From the NCBI GenBank assembly GCA_902774265.1, contig CACYHR010000017.1, forward strand, positions 1 to 64,000: a stretch of DNA of 64,000 nt. Direction: 5' to 3'. How positions within the stretch are numbered: position 1 is the stretch's first letter; each line of letters opens with the position of its first letter. Source of the DNA: an uncultured Eubacteriales bacterium (GTDB lineage: Bacteria > Bacillota > Clostridia > Peptostreptococcales > Anaerovoracaceae). The translations under genes were made by a program, and so were the position numbers. Shown in pieces: positions 51,708 to 61,606 of this stretch. Below the pieces are notes generated by a model that was given only the letters and a program-made list of their open reading frames with translations, was not told the DNA's origin and made no database searches.

Positions 51708-54026
51708 CTACTTTATCACTACAGGAATAACATCTTCGAATGTCTCTGCAGGTATGAATTCTATCTGTTTTCTGACCGAAGCCGGTATATCCTCGAGATC
51801 AGGCACATTCTCCTTAGGAATGATGATCCTGCGTATACCCTGCCTGTAGGCAGCAAGGGATTTCTCCTTGAGTCCGCCTATTCTCAACACCCTGCCTCTC
51901 AGAGTGATTTCTCCGGTCATTGCGACTGTCCTGTCAGCCTTACGGTCTGTGAGCAGTGAGAACAGAGCACTTGTCATGGTTACTCCTGCAGACGGTCCGT
52001 CCTTAGGTGTAGCGCCTTCAGGAATATGGATCTGTATATCGTAATCCTTGAATATGTCCTTGCTGATTTTGTATTTTGAGGCTATCGATTTGATGTAACC
52101 GAGAGATGTCTGAGCTGATTCTCTCATGACATCACCCATCTGACCGGTAAGTATCAGCTTGCCTGAACCCGGCATCTTTACAGACTCTATCGTAAGAGTC
52201 ACGCCGCCTACGGATGTCCATGCCATGCCTGTCGTAACACCGACCTCAGGCTCGAGCGAATCTATATCATCGATAAATATTCTCTTGCCGAGATATTTGT
52301 CGAGGTTGCGCGGAGTTATCTCGTTCTTGAATTTCCTGTTGCTTACTATCTTTCGCGCTGCCTTGCGGCATGCATTGCCTATCTCCCTTTCGAGATTACG
52401 GACGCCGGCCTCGCGTGTATAATACTCGATTATATCTCTGATAGCCGCCTTGGAGATGGTGAGCTGGGTCTTTTTGATACCGTTCTCCTTCATCTTCTTT
52501 GGCACAAGATAGTTGGAAGCTATCATGACCTTTTCCTCTTCAGTGTAGCTGGACAGTTCGATCACTTCCATTCTGTCAAGAAGAGGCGCCGGTATAGTAG
52601 CTGTGGTATTGGCAGTAGTTATGAACATTACCTTTGAGAGATCAAACGGAATCTCAAGATAATGGTCGGTAAAAGTGCTGTTCTGTTCCGGATCGAGTAC
52701 CTCGAGCAGTGCCGAAGCAGGATCGCCCCGGAAATCACTGCCTATCTTATCCACCTCGTCAAAGAGGAAGAGCGGATTGTTCGTACCGGATTCTATAATG
52801 CTGTTTATGACTCTGCCCGGTATAGCACCGATATATGTACGGCGGTGTCCCCTTATCTCAGCTTCGTCACGCACACCGCCCAGAGACATTCTTACGAATT
52901 CCCTGTTGGTAGCTCTGGCAATGGATCTTGCTATAGATGTCTTTCCGACTCCCGGCGGACCGACGAGACAGATAATCGGACCCTTGTTTTCCTTTGTAAG
53001 GTGCTGCACTGCAAGGTTCTCGAGTATCCTCTCCTTGACCTTTTCAAGGCCGTAGTGATCATCATTAAGTATCTTCTCTGCCTTTTTGAGATTATTGTTG
53101 ACCTTTGAGGAATTGTGCCACGGCAGCTCCAGTATAGTCTCTATGTATGTCCTCGATACATTTGCATCCGGACTCATAGGACTCATCTTGCTGAACTTGT
53201 CGATCTCCTTGCGAACCTTCGCATCAGTCTTTTCATCGAGCTTGAGTTCGCCCAGCTTCTCACGCCATGCTCTTGCCTCATCATCCGCGTCCTCATCCTC
53301 TCCGAGTTCCTCTTTGATGACCTGGAGCTGTTCTCTGAGATAATACTCTTTCTGCCCCCTGTTCATATTCTTGACAACGCGGTTGTTGATCCTCTTTGCG
53401 ATAGAGAGTATATTGTTCTCTCTGCCGATTATATCGATCAGATGTCCGACTCTGAGCTTTACGGAATCTATTTCGAGAAGAGTCTGCTTGATGTCATATG
53501 TCACATCTATCTCATTGGCTATCAGGCTGCAGAGCAGTGAAGGATCATCGATATTATCCATCAGCGCTGCTCCTGCTGATTCGCCCTGTCCGCTCAGTTC
53601 CAGATATTTGAGATACATCTGTCTCATAACTCTGATATTGGCCTGCAGATTTACATCGGAGATATCGTTGTCATAATCCTCCGCAATTCTATAATTACAG
53701 GTGAGAAATGAACCCTGATCCGTGATCTCGCTGATCCTTACTCTCTCCTCGCAAACTACCAGAATGCGTACATATTCGTCATTTTTCTTGACAACCTGCC
53801 TTACTCTGATAAGGCAGCCTGTCAGATAACAGTCTTCCTGACGAGGTTCATTAACACTTGTATCTCTCTGCGCAGACACTACAATATACTTGTCGCCGTT
53901 CATCGCATGATCAACGGCGGCAAGTGATTTATCTCTTCCGATATCGAATCCGACTATGGTGCCGGCAAAGAATGTCTGTCCTCTCAGCGGTATATAAGGT
54001 ACCATCTTTTCGATCTCTGCTGACAT
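51708..54026 (-). CDS. lon: ATP-dependent protease Lon
   Basis: The 772-residue LonA has an N-terminal substrate domain (about 1-200), the AAA+ module with Walker A VGPPGVGKTSIARS and Walker B FLFDEVDKIG, and a C-terminal Ser-Lys protease domain with GPSAGVTM (catalytic Ser). It degrades misfolded and regulatory proteins in the cytoplasm. Its ATG overlaps the clpX stop codon by 1 bp, indicating coupled translation. Confidence 0.99.
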   Translation of the reverse strand: MSAEIEKMVPYIPLRGQTFFAGTIVGFDIGRDKSLAAVDHAMNGDKYIVVSAQRDTSVNEPRQEDCYLTGCLIRVRQVVKKNDEYVRILVVCEERVRISEITDQGSFLTCNYRIAEDYDNDISDVNLQANIRVMRQMYLKYLELSGQGESAGAALMDNIDDPSLLCSLIANEIDVTYDIKQTLLEIDSVKLRVGHLIDIIGRENNILSIAKRINNRVVKNMNRGQKEYYLREQLQVIKEELGEDEDADDEARAWREKLGELKLDEKTDAKVRKEIDKFSKMSPMSPDANVSRTYIETILELPWHNSSKVNNNLKKAEKILNDDHYGLEKVKERILENLAVQHLTKENKGPIICLVGPPGVGKTSIARSIARATNREFVRMSLGGVRDEAEIRGHRRTYIGAIPGRVINSIIESGTNNPLFLFDEVDKIGSDFRGDPASALLEVLDPEQNSTFTDHYLEIPFDLSKVMFITTANTTATIPAPLLDRMEVIELSSYTEEEKVMIASNYLVPKKMKENGIKKTQLTISKAAIRDIIEYYTREAGVRNLEREIGNACRKAARKIVSNRKFKNEITPRNLDKYLGKRIFIDDIDSLEPEVGVTTGMAWTSVGGVTLTIESVKMPGSGKLILTGQMGDVMRESAQTSLGYIKSIASKYKISKDIFKDYDIQIHIPEGATPKDGPSAGVTMTSALFSLLTDRKADRTVAMTGEITLRGRVLRIGGLKEKSLAAYRQGIRRIIIPKENVPDLEDIPASVRKQIEFIPAETFEDVIPVVIK

Positions 54027-55288
54027 TATGCTCCCTTTTCTGTCCTTTCTTCATTCCCGCCTTTTCTGACAAGTACAGGATATTTTCCTTCCGTAACAGT
54101 TTCCTCTGTTATCACACATTTGATGACATCCTTCTCAGAAGGGATATCGTACATGATATCCGTCATTATGCCCTCAAATATGCCTCTGAGTCCTCTCGCA
54201 CCAGTCCCGAGCTTAAGCGCCTTTTCGGCAATAGCATGTATGGCTTCGTCTGTTACCTCAAGCTCGACATCGTCCATGGCAAGCAGGGTCTGATACTGCT
54301 TAACCAGCGAATTTCTCGGCTCCGTGATTATCCTCACAAGCGCTTTTTCGCTAAGCTCGCTGAGCGATACCATAACCGGCAGTCTTCCTATAAGCTCCGG
54401 AATGAGTCCGAATCTCAGGAGATCTTCAGGCTCAGCCTTGAGGAGGATATCTTCATCAGGAATATCGAGTTTGTCTTCATCCTGATTAAATCCTATAACC
54501 TTGCTTCCGAGTCTCACCCTGATGATCCTGTCAAGACCGGTGAAGGCTCCTCCGCATATAAAGAGCACATCTTTTGTGTCGAAATGTATAAACTCCTGAT
54601 TAGGATGCTTGCGTCCTCCCTGCGGCGGTACATTTGCAATAGTTCCCTCAATGATCTTAAGGAGAGCCTGCTGAACACCCTCGCCGCTGACATCTCTAGT
54701 GATCGACATATTCTCGGATTTGCGGGCGATCTTATCTATCTCATCAACATATATGATGCCCTTCTGAGCTCTTTCCAGATCACCGTCCGCAGCCTGGTAC
54801 AGTCTCAGAAGGATGTTTTCGACATCCTCTCCGACATAACCGGCCTCTGTGAGCGATGTGGCGTCCACGATCGCAAACGGGACATCAAGGATACGGGCAA
54901 GAGTCTGAGCAAGCAAAGTCTTGCCGCTTCCTGTCGGTCCCAGCATTAAAATATTGCTCTTACTGAGTTCTATAGCGTTTCTGTCACTGACAGAATGCTT
55001 CTCGAGATGTCTGATTCTTTTATAGTGGTTGTATACAGCTACTGCGAGACTTTTCTTAGCCGGATCCTGCTCTATAACATACTGATCAAGCTCCTCCTTG
55101 ATCTCAGCAGGTCTCGGCAGTCTGTCTGATTTCTTTCTCTGTGCAGGATAGCTCTCCTCCTCGAGAAGAGATTTGCACAGATCTATACATTCATTGCAAA
55201 TGTAAACATCAGGCCCGACTATTATCTTCCGGACCTGAGAACTTGGTTTACCGCAGAATGAACATACGAGTTCGTTATTGTCTGCCAT
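54026..55288 (-). CDS. clpX: ClpX ATPase subunit
   Basis: The 420-residue unfoldase has the N-terminal zinc finger (CSFCGKPS...CNEC), Walker [16 protein letters not shown], Walker [12 protein letters not shown] and the [13 protein letters not shown] pore/sensor region. It feeds substrates to ClpP, encoded 14 bp upstream. An IGF-type ClpP-binding loop is expected near VIGFNQDED. Confidence 0.99.
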   Translation of the reverse strand: MADNNELVCSFCGKPSSQVRKIIVGPDVYICNECIDLCKSLLEEESYPAQRKKSDRLPRPAEIKEELDQYVIEQDPAKKSLAVAVYNHYKRIRHLEKHSVSDRNAIELSKSNILMLGPTGSGKTLLAQTLARILDVPFAIVDATSLTEAGYVGEDVENILLRLYQAADGDLERAQKGIIYVDEIDKIARKSENMSITRDVSGEGVQQALLKIIEGTIANVPPQGGRKHPNQEFIHFDTKDVLFICGGAFTGLDRIIRVRLGSKVIGFNQDEDKLDIPDEDILLKAEPEDLLRFGLIPELIGRLPVMVSLSELSEKALVRIITEPRNSLVKQYQTLLAMDDVELEVTDEAIHAIAEKALKLGTGARGLRGIFEGIMTDIMYDIPSEKDVIKCVITEETVTEGKYPVLVRKGGNEERTEKGA

Positions 55289-55302
55289 AGGAAATAATCT
55301 CC

Positions 55303-55884
55303 TTAATGTTTTTCAATCACCTTGTCGATCAGGCCGTACTCTGCAGCCTGTGCAGCCGACATGTAATTGTCTCTGTCTGTGTCCCTTTCAATGATTTCAA
55401 GATCCTGTCCGCTTGACTCTGCAAGTATTCTGTTCAGTTTATTCTTGATGTCAAGAATGTGATCGGCGGTTATCTTGATATCCGATGCCTGACCCTGAAA
55501 TCCCCCCAGAGGCTGATGAATCATTATCTCAGCATTAGGCAGAGCATATCTTTTGCCTTTGGTGCCCGCAGAAAGCAGCACGGCACCCATGCTGGCAGCC
55601 ATTCCGACACATATAGTGCTGATATCCGGCTTGATATACTTCATAGTATCGTAAATAGCCAGACCTGCAGTCACCATGCCTCCCGGTGAATTGATGTATA
55701 TATTGATGTCCTTGTCAGGATCCTGTGCTTCAAGGAAAAGCAGCTGAGCAACAACGATGCTCGCTGTATGCTCAGTTATCTCTTCGTCTATGAATATGAT
55801 CCTGTCAATGAGAAGACGCGAATATATATCATACGTCCTCTCACCCTGTCCTGTCTGCTCGACAACATAAGGTACATAATTCAT
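55303..55884 (-). CDS. clpP: ClpP protease subunit
   Basis: The 193-residue serine protease has [11 protein letters not shown] (catalytic Ser), MIHQPLGG (catalytic His) and the Asp in [12 protein letters not shown]. Length and N-terminal [20 protein letters not shown] fit the housekeeping ClpP1. It starts 6 bp after tig. Confidence 0.99.
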   Translation of the reverse strand: MNYVPYVVEQTGQGERTYDIYSRLLIDRIIFIDEEITEHTASIVVAQLLFLEAQDPDKDINIYINSPGGMVTAGLAIYDTMKYIKPDISTICVGMAASMGAVLLSAGTKGKRYALPNAEIMIHQPLGGFQGQASDIKITADHILDIKNKLNRILAESSGQDLEIIERDTDRDNYMSAAQAAEYGLIDKVIEKH

Positions 55885-55890
55885 GGTATA

Positions 55891-57210
55891 TTATTTATCC
55901 TCTTCTTCTTTTTCTTCTTTCTTCTCAACCTGAACGGCATTGTCAAACAGGAAGTCGATAGCTTTCTTTGTAAGAGCATCATCTTTGAAGTATCCGTTTG
56001 TATCGGATCCTGCCATCTCTTTTACCTGATCAACAGTCATTCCGTACTGCTCACCGAATTCCTGCATGAGCTTTTCAACTTCCTCTTCTGCTGCCTCAAG
56101 TCCTTCCATTCTGATGACATTCTTCAGAAGGATCCTTGTCTTTACTCTCTTCTCGGCATCAGCTTTTGCATCTTCTCTGATGTCATCCATTGTCTTGCCT
56201 GTCCATTCAAGGTACTGCTGCAGGCTTACTCCCTGTGATGAAAGGCTCTGGTTCATTTCATAGATCATGTTATCAAGCTCGTTCTTTACCATTACCTCAG
56301 GAGCTTCGATCTCATTTGCATTGTAAAGTGCCTCAAGAGCTCTGTCCTTCATCATTGAAAGATCTCTGCTGTCTGCGTTCTCCTGCAGTTTTTTCTTAAG
56401 GTCTTCCTTATACTCAGCGAGTGTCTCGAATTCACTTACATCGCTTGCGAGTTCGTCATCGATTTCCGGCAGGATCTCGTTCTTGATCTCATGGATCTTG
56501 CACTTGAAGAGTGCAGCCTTTCCTGCGAGATCCTCAGCATGATAATCCTCAGGGAAAGTTACATTTACTTCAACTTCCTCGCCTGCATCCTTACCCTCGA
56601 GCTGTTCCTCGAATCCCGGAATGAATTGTCCGCTGCCCAGCTTGAGTTCAAAATTCTCGGCAGTGCCGCCTGCAAATGTTTCGCCGTCTACGCTTCCTTC
56701 AAAGTCGAGGATCACTGTATCGCCGTTCTCCGATTTGCGGTCGGTAACAGCCTCCATCCTTGCCTGGCTCTTCTGAACTCTCTCGAGCTCGGACTGAACT
56801 TCCTCGTCACCGATAACAGTCTCGAATTTTTCTATTTCGAGGCCCTTATAATTTCCGACCTCTACCTCAGGGAATACCTGAACGCTTCCTGTCAGTACAA
56901 CAGGCTCACCTTTTTTGATCTCAGGAGAATCGAACGAAGGCTGTGAAATGACCTCTATGTCCATTTCCTTTACTGCATCAAAGTAACCGTTTTCGAGCAG
57001 ACTGTTGAGAGCCTCGTCCCAGAATATGTCATGTCCGTAGAAATTCTCGATAATCTTTCTCGGCGCCTTGCCCTTACGGAAACCATCGATTGAGAATTTG
57101 TTCCTGTTTGCAATGTACACCTTATTGATCGCATCATTCCATTCTTCCGGTGTAAACTCGATGCTGAATTTTACTACTCCGTTTTCTTTTGAGATCTGTG
57201 TAGCCTTCAT
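55891..57210 (-). CDS. tig: Trigger factor chaperone
   Basis: The 439-residue protein binds nascent chains at the ribosome exit. It has the ribosome-binding signature DGFRKGKAPRKIIENFYG (about 43-60), the FKBP-type PPIase domain (about 155-245, NGDTVILDFEGSVDGE) and a helical C-terminal chaperone domain with an acidic tail. It opens the tig-clpP-clpX-lon-engB run. Confidence 0.98.
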   Translation of the reverse strand: MKATQISKENGVVKFSIEFTPEEWNDAINKVYIANRNKFSIDGFRKGKAPRKIIENFYGHDIFWDEALNSLLENGYFDAVKEMDIEVISQPSFDSPEIKKGEPVVLTGSVQVFPEVEVGNYKGLEIEKFETVIGDEEVQSELERVQKSQARMEAVTDRKSENGDTVILDFEGSVDGETFAGGTAENFELKLGSGQFIPGFEEQLEGKDAGEEVEVNVTFPEDYHAEDLAGKAALFKCKIHEIKNEILPEIDDELASDVSEFETLAEYKEDLKKKLQENADSRDLSMMKDRALEALYNANEIEAPEVMVKNELDNMIYEMNQSLSSQGVSLQQYLEWTGKTMDDIREDAKADAEKRVKTRILLKNVIRMEGLEAAEEEVEKLMQEFGEQYGMTVDQVKEMAGSDTNGYFKDDALTKKAIDFLFDNAVQVEKKEEKEEEDK

Positions 57211-57259
57211 TTGAATACTTCCTCCGTTTTATAAATATTATCTTTTATTATTATCAATA

Positions 57260-57871
57260 CTAATGATAAGCCCTCTGCAGCTTTGATCTGTCCTCTGTTT
57301 CAAGAGAATATTTGTTACTGATCAGCTCGGCAAGTTTCATGAAATCATCCTCGTCTCCGTAATACCACTCTATCTCGAGTTCGCATATAGGAACGGAATG
57401 ACCGTCAACATGATGAATAATTCCCGTATCCAGCGATATACAGCTTATTGATTTGCCCGTATCGACCTTGAACTGCCTGCGTTCATAGTCCATATCTATA
57501 GTCTTGACAAGCTTTTTGTCACCGGCAGCATCATAAAGGACATCATAGGCATCGCTGGAAATGAATATCTTTATATCAGGGTTTTCCGCAAATCTCTCAT
57601 CGTTTACGACAAGATTGAACTCCTCTCTGCGATGCAGCCCTTCACTGACATTGACATCCCATTTGATGGTCGCGGTATAGCGCTCATCCTCCTGCCTTAT
57701 CCTGTATGCGATTCCCTTACGGCGGAAATCCATATCCGGGGTATCGAAATAAGTCGCATGCATGCTGATGGTCTCAACAGCTTCAAGCCCCATCTTATTG
57801 ATTTCGGCATTCTCCACTATCTGATCGAATATAGCCGTATCGGTCAGGTTGTATTTGAATTCAGTTTCCAT
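57260..57871 (-). CDS. CYTH domain protein
   Basis: The 203-residue protein begins METEFKYNL, the ExExK signature of CYTH enzymes, and continues with HATYFDTPD, YRIRQEDERYTATIKW and an ELEIEWYYGDE segment rich in metal-binding acids. CYTH proteins hydrolyse triphosphates (inorganic or thiamine triphosphate) or, rarely, cyclise ATP. Function here is open. It lies between murI and tig on the same strand. Confidence 0.88.
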   Translation of the reverse strand: METEFKYNLTDTAIFDQIVENAEINKMGLEAVETISMHATYFDTPDMDFRRKGIAYRIRQEDERYTATIKWDVNVSEGLHRREEFNLVVNDERFAENPDIKIFISSDAYDVLYDAAGDKKLVKTIDMDYERRQFKVDTGKSISCISLDTGIIHHVDGHSVPICELEIEWYYGDEDDFMKLAELISNKYSLETEDRSKLQRAYH

Positions 57872-57959
57872 ATTATCTCCCCGCTGCAGATTCGTATCAC
57901 ACTTATACTATTGCATAATACGCACAGCTTAATGATTTTACAAGAAAAACGATCAATAA

Positions 57960-58760
57960 TCAATCTTCAAGTTTTACAAACTTTATTTTAAAATCCGTAC
58001 CTGCAAAAAGCATGTCCGTCATAGCTATGAAATTCTCGGAAAGGTCGCTTGCATAATATCTGTCTCTGAGCTCCGGCCCGTCAGCCAGCATATCCCTTTG
58101 GGTAAGGATCTCACGGGCTTCACTTATTACCTCTGCCGAGGAGCTGTAAAGTCTGATACCCGGATAGAGTTTTCTGATATGTCCTGATATAAGCGGATAA
58201 TGAGTGCATCCGAGTATGAGATTATCAAATCCGCTTTCTCTGACAAAATCGTCCATATAGTGTTTCACGGTTAGCTCCATTATGTCGGTTCCCGAGAAGC
58301 CCTCTTCGACAAGCGGAACTATTGCCGGGCAGGCGAGACTGCTTACTTCGATATCCGGATCCAGCTCTTTAAGGCTCCTCCCGTACACATCGCTTCCTAT
58401 GGTAGCCTTTGTAGCTATGACCCCTACCCTGCGGCATCCGTCACTTACTACCTTTTTGACGGTCGGTTCTATTACGCCCAGTATCGGGATGTCAGGATAG
58501 CGCTCTCTCAGCGAGTCAAGAGCCATTGCAGTTACCGTATTACACGCTATTATGATCATCTTGGTGTCCTTTGATACCAGATAATCTACTATCTGTGTCG
58601 CGAATTTTCTTATAGTATCAGGCGACTTCGATCCGTACGGAGTTCTAGCTGTATCTCCGTAGTATATCACTTTTTCGTCCGGCAGCTGTTTATGCAGTTC
58701 ATAGACCGATGTCAGCCCGCCGAGGCCCGAATCGAAAAATCCGATTGGCCTGTTGTCCAT
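57960..58760 (-). CDS. murI: Glutamate racemase
   Basis: The 266-residue enzyme makes D-glutamate for peptidoglycan. The start IGFFDSGLGGLTSVYE, the first catalytic Cys in IIACNTVTAMAL and the second in LGCTHYPLI are all present. It is 3 bp downstream of the MBL gene and probably in the same operon. Confidence 0.97.
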   Translation of the reverse strand: MDNRPIGFFDSGLGGLTSVYELHKQLPDEKVIYYGDTARTPYGSKSPDTIRKFATQIVDYLVSKDTKMIIIACNTVTAMALDSLRERYPDIPILGVIEPTVKKVVSDGCRRVGVIATKATIGSDVYGRSLKELDPDIEVSSLACPAIVPLVEEGFSGTDIMELTVKHYMDDFVRESGFDNLILGCTHYPLISGHIRKLYPGIRLYSSSAEVISEAREILTQRDMLADGPELRDRYYASDLSENFIAMTDMLFAGTDFKIKFVKLED

Positions 58761-58763
58761 ATT

Positions 58764-60479
58764 TTAATCCTCCCAGGCTCCGTGTTTGCGCAGGAGCTCG
58801 TTGATTTCTCTTGTAAGTTTGATGATCTCTTTATTGGATGTACCCTGACAGTGCTCAATATGATCCATGAGCCTGTTTCCGGCACGACACAGTTCATTAT
58901 ATGCCTTAACGGCTTTTGCTGTAGACTCCGTGACTTTCCATTCACCTTCTTTATCGCCATGTGAGTGCTCAGGTTTACGGCTCGAGAGTCTGCCTTCACT
59001 GTCAAATGATCTGATTTCGACGATACCGCCTTCAGCCTCTTTCCTGATAACAGGAACGACAACGGCCTTTTTGACGAGTTCGTCACTGATAAGATCCCAT
59101 ACCTCTCCGCTGTACGGAGCGACGGCAGGCCTGCCGATGCGTTCGGATGCTTCTTCAGCAAAATGGTCTGTCACTTTGTCTTCGCCGTGGTTAACGAAAA
59201 GTCTTATGCCCGGGGCAGCGTCCTCCACCCATTTGAGCAGCATCTTTTCATCTGCATGACTGCTGAAAGAATCTATCTTTCTTATCTCGGCACACACCTG
59301 TATATCTTCACCGAAGAGCCTTACCATAGTTTCTCCGTCAAGCAGTCTGGCACCGAGAGTTTCGCGGCTCTGATATCCTACAAAGAGTATCGTGCATTCC
59401 GGTCTCCACAGATTGTGCTTAAGGTGATGACGTATCCTTCCCGCTTCGCACATTCCCGATGCGGAAATGATGATCTTCGGAGTCGGGTCGTCGTTTATCG
59501 CTCTGGACTCTTCACTCGATACGGACACCTTGAGATCAGGGAAAACTACAGGATTAATACCTTTTCTGAGAAGCTCGAGAGCCTCATCGTCGTAGTATTC
59601 CTCCATCTCGGAACTGTATATCTCAGTAGCTTCAACGGCAAGAGGACTGTCCACAACCACTTTGAATCCATCGTGATTTTTTATAAGTCCCTTTTCCTTT
59701 ATTATCCTGATATAGTAAAGCAGTTCCTGTGTCCTTCCGACAGCAAAAGAAGGTATAACAACATTACCACCTCTGTCAAGGGTTTTCTGTATAACATCTG
59801 TAAGTTCCGCTACATAATCAGGACTTGGAGCATGAAGTCTGTCCCCGTATGTCGATTCGCATACTACATAATCCGCATGCGGAGGAGTCTGAGGCTCCTT
59901 TATCAGCGGCTTATTCAGATTGCCGAGATCGCCCGAGAACAGCAGAGTCCTCTCCTGATCACCCTCCCTGAGCCTGAACAGGATATTTGATGAACCGAGC
60001 AAGTGACCGGCATCAGTGAAGCTAATCGAAACGCCATCAAACAGTTCCATCTCCTGACCGTATCCGCTTGTACGGAAAAGTTCCATTGTTTTCAGCACAT
60101 CATCGCTGGTGTAAAGAGGAACATATTCCTCTCTGCCCGATCTTTTACCTTTGCGGTTTCTCCATTGTGCTTCAAATTCCTGTATGTGAGCGGAATCCAG
60201 CAGCATTATCTTGCAAAGGCGTGATGTTGCTTCAGTCGTGTAAACAGGTCCGCTAAACCCGTTCGCCACAAGAAACGGCAGTTTGCCCGTATGATCGATA
60301 TGTGCATGAGTCGCAACAACAGCATCTATTTCAGAAGGAGCAACAGGTATTTCGATATTCTCAAAAAGATCTCTGCCCTGCTCCATTCCGCAGTCTACCA
60401 GTATATTTTTTCCATTCACTTCAAGCAAAGTACATGATCCGGTAACCTCATGTGCAGCACCGATAAATGTAACTTTCAT
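58764..60479 (-). CDS. MBL-fold / beta-CASP RNA metallohydrolase
   Basis: I start at the ATG at 60479 (MKVTFIGAAHEVTGS), giving 571 residues. The metal site ATHAHIDHTGKLP and the GHLLGSSN and SGDLGN motifs belong to the metallo-beta-lactamase fold. The beta-CASP insertion is seen in VVIPSFAVGRTQELLYY, IISASGMCEAGRIRHHLK and SFSSHADEKML. This is the YSH1/CPSF-73-like group that acts on RNA. A C-terminal extension of about 110 residues has no known domain. Substrates are unknown. Confidence 0.93.
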   Translation of the reverse strand: MKVTFIGAAHEVTGSCTLLEVNGKNILVDCGMEQGRDLFENIEIPVAPSEIDAVVATHAHIDHTGKLPFLVANGFSGPVYTTEATSRLCKIMLLDSAHIQEFEAQWRNRKGKRSGREEYVPLYTSDDVLKTMELFRTSGYGQEMELFDGVSISFTDAGHLLGSSNILFRLREGDQERTLLFSGDLGNLNKPLIKEPQTPPHADYVVCESTYGDRLHAPSPDYVAELTDVIQKTLDRGGNVVIPSFAVGRTQELLYYIRIIKEKGLIKNHDGFKVVVDSPLAVEATEIYSSEMEEYYDDEALELLRKGINPVVFPDLKVSVSSEESRAINDDPTPKIIISASGMCEAGRIRHHLKHNLWRPECTILFVGYQSRETLGARLLDGETMVRLFGEDIQVCAEIRKIDSFSSHADEKMLLKWVEDAAPGIRLFVNHGEDKVTDHFAEEASERIGRPAVAPYSGEVWDLISDELVKKAVVVPVIRKEAEGGIVEIRSFDSEGRLSSRKPEHSHGDKEGEWKVTESTAKAVKAYNELCRAGNRLMDHIEHCQGTSNKEIIKLTREINELLRKHGAWED

Positions 60480-60557
60480 CAGATATTCCCTCCTTATCTG
60501 CACCTATACGGAGATTATTGTACCACACTTATGTGTTATTTCCTTGTATTTCATACA

Positions 60558-60599
60558 AAATACTCTTCTTATCATCATGAGCTGCGTTCAGTGCACTGC
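60558..60599. repeat. Dispersed repeat, copy B (inverted to copy A)
   Basis: The reverse complement matches positions 26-67 with one mismatch over 42 bp. It lies at the left edge of the repeat-rich gap between the MBL gene and hsp20. Confidence 0.8.
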
Positions 60600-60602
60600 C
60601 GC

Positions 60603-60830
60603 GCAGATGTATTTCGCTCTCAGCATACCTCGAATCGGCAGATTGCTGTAAGGCAGCGACAGACAGAGAATCTGGAGGAGCCGCTAAGAGTGCTGCGAGA
60701 AGACTGCAGGCGAGCGGCTAAGGACCGGCCGTCGCAAGCGAAGCGTCAGACTAGGTCCTCCGCGAGGCAAAGCCGACGAGCCAAGCACTCTCGGTGACGG
60801 AAGATAAGCAGATGTATTTCGCTCTCAGCA
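60603..60830. repeat. Structured segment bounded by 23 bp direct repeats
   Basis: Identical 23 bp sequences starting GCAGATGTATTTCGCTC stand at 60603-60625 and 60808-60830. Between them a GC-rich segment forms several stems: AGAGTGCT/AGCACTCT (60687-60694 and 60784-60791), AGCCGCT/AGCGGCT (60679-60685 and 60713-60719) and AGGACC/GGTCCT (60721-60726 and 60754-60759). A related motif occurs at 52-71. It looks like a non-coding repeat unit or structured RNA. Confidence 0.6.
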
Positions 60831-60886
60831 CACTTCGGTGCCGGTTGATGGCTGAATTGTGACGTTTTGGTGAAATGTAAAAAATG

Positions 60887-60913
60887 TTAGCACTCAGTAT
60901 TGACGAGTGCTAA
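60887..60913. promoter_or_regulatory. CIRCE element (HrcA operator)
   Basis: TTAGCACTC, a 9 bp spacer and GAGTGCTAA match the CIRCE consensus exactly. The HrcA repressor binds this site and releases it on heat shock. Confidence 0.97.
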
Positions 60914-60928
60914 CAAAAGTGTTATAAC
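60900..60928 (+). promoter_or_regulatory. Sigma-A promoter of hsp20, overlapping CIRCE
   Basis: TTGACG (60900-60905), 17 bp and TATAAC (60923-60928). The -35 box lies inside the CIRCE element, so HrcA binding would block RNA polymerase directly. The leader to the ATG is about 100 nt. Confidence 0.8.
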
Positions 60929-61032
60929 ATAGCTGTCAGGTGATGAAGCCCGATGAAACAGGCAGAATAAAGCCGGGGCGGTCACTAACACAAAACAGCT
61001 AAAAATATATTTTACATACAGGAGGTAATACT

Positions 61033-61479
61033 ATGTTCTATCCAAGACTTTTCAACGACGATCTTTTTGACAGCTTTATGAATTTCGATTTTCCTGCATT
61101 CAAGGATACTGACAGCAAGGTGTTCAGCAAGAGCGCTAATGGTCTCATGAAGACCGATGTGCGTGAGCAGGACGACAACTATGTACTCGACATCGATCTG
61201 CCGGGCTTCAAGAAGGATGAGATCAGTCTGACTCTCGATAACGGTTATCTGGTAGTAGGTGCTGCAAAGACAGTCAGCGATGAGGAAAAGGATTCCAAAG
61301 GCAAGATGCTCCGCCAGGAGAGATTCTCCGGCGCTATGCAGAGAAGCTTCTATGTAGGCGAAGGTATCGATGAAACAGATGTAAAGGCTAAATTCGAAGA
61401 CGGCGTTCTCTGTCTCTCCTTCCCTAAGGAAAAGCAGCCTGAGATCCCTGAAAAGAAGACCATCATGATCGAGGGCTAA
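61033..61479 (+). CDS. Small heat shock protein (Hsp20 family)
   Basis: The 148-residue protein has an alpha-crystallin domain (about 38-135): VREQDDNYVLDIDLPGFKKDEI, GYLVVGAAK and the DGVLCLSFPK strand (quoted in parts), followed by an IxI-like tail KTIMIEG. It is an ATP-independent holdase. AGGAGG precedes the ATG by 7 nt. The upstream CIRCE element shows HrcA control, which is usual for groEL and dnaK but less so for hsp20. Confidence 0.96.
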   Translation: MFYPRLFNDDLFDSFMNFDFPAFKDTDSKVFSKSANGLMKTDVREQDDNYVLDIDLPGFKKDEISLTLDNGYLVVGAAKTVSDEEKDSKGKMLRQERFSGAMQRSFYVGEGIDETDVKAKFEDGVLCLSFPKEKQPEIPEKKTIMIEG

Positions 61480-61530
61480 CGCGCATGATGCGTCATCCGG
61501 AATGATAATCAGATCATAAAAAACCTTTAA

Positions 61531-61570
61531 AAAACCTTCTGCGGTATACACGAAACTGCAGAAGGTTTTT
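61531..61570 (+). terminator. Terminator of hsp20
   Basis: AAAACCTTCTGC/GCAGAAGGTTTT arms (61531-61542 and 61558-61569) followed by T residues. Confidence 0.9.
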
Positions 61571-61583
61571 CATTTATAACTAT

Positions 61584-61604
61584 GCGGCTCACAATGGCCT
61601 TTAC
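61584..61604. repeat. Short copy of the 29.5 kb element end
   Basis: GCGGCTCACAATGGCCTTTAC (one base over 20) matches 29464-29483 with a one-base difference in length and one substitution. It lies directly beyond the stop codon of the sensor gene. Confidence 0.5.
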
Positions 61605-61606
61605 TA

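Larger units (their letters stand above)
60480..60886. other. Repeat-rich intergenic region upstream of the hsp20 control region
   Basis: This 407 bp stretch has no gene. It holds copy B of the dispersed repeat (60558-60599), two copies of a 23 bp direct repeat (60603-60625 and 60808-60830) and a GC-rich structured segment between them. The listed sub-features describe it. Confidence 0.6.

Noticed and set aside
60603-60830. CRISPR array
   Set aside because: Only two copies of a 23 bp repeat, about 180 bp apart, with no regular spacers and no cas genes.
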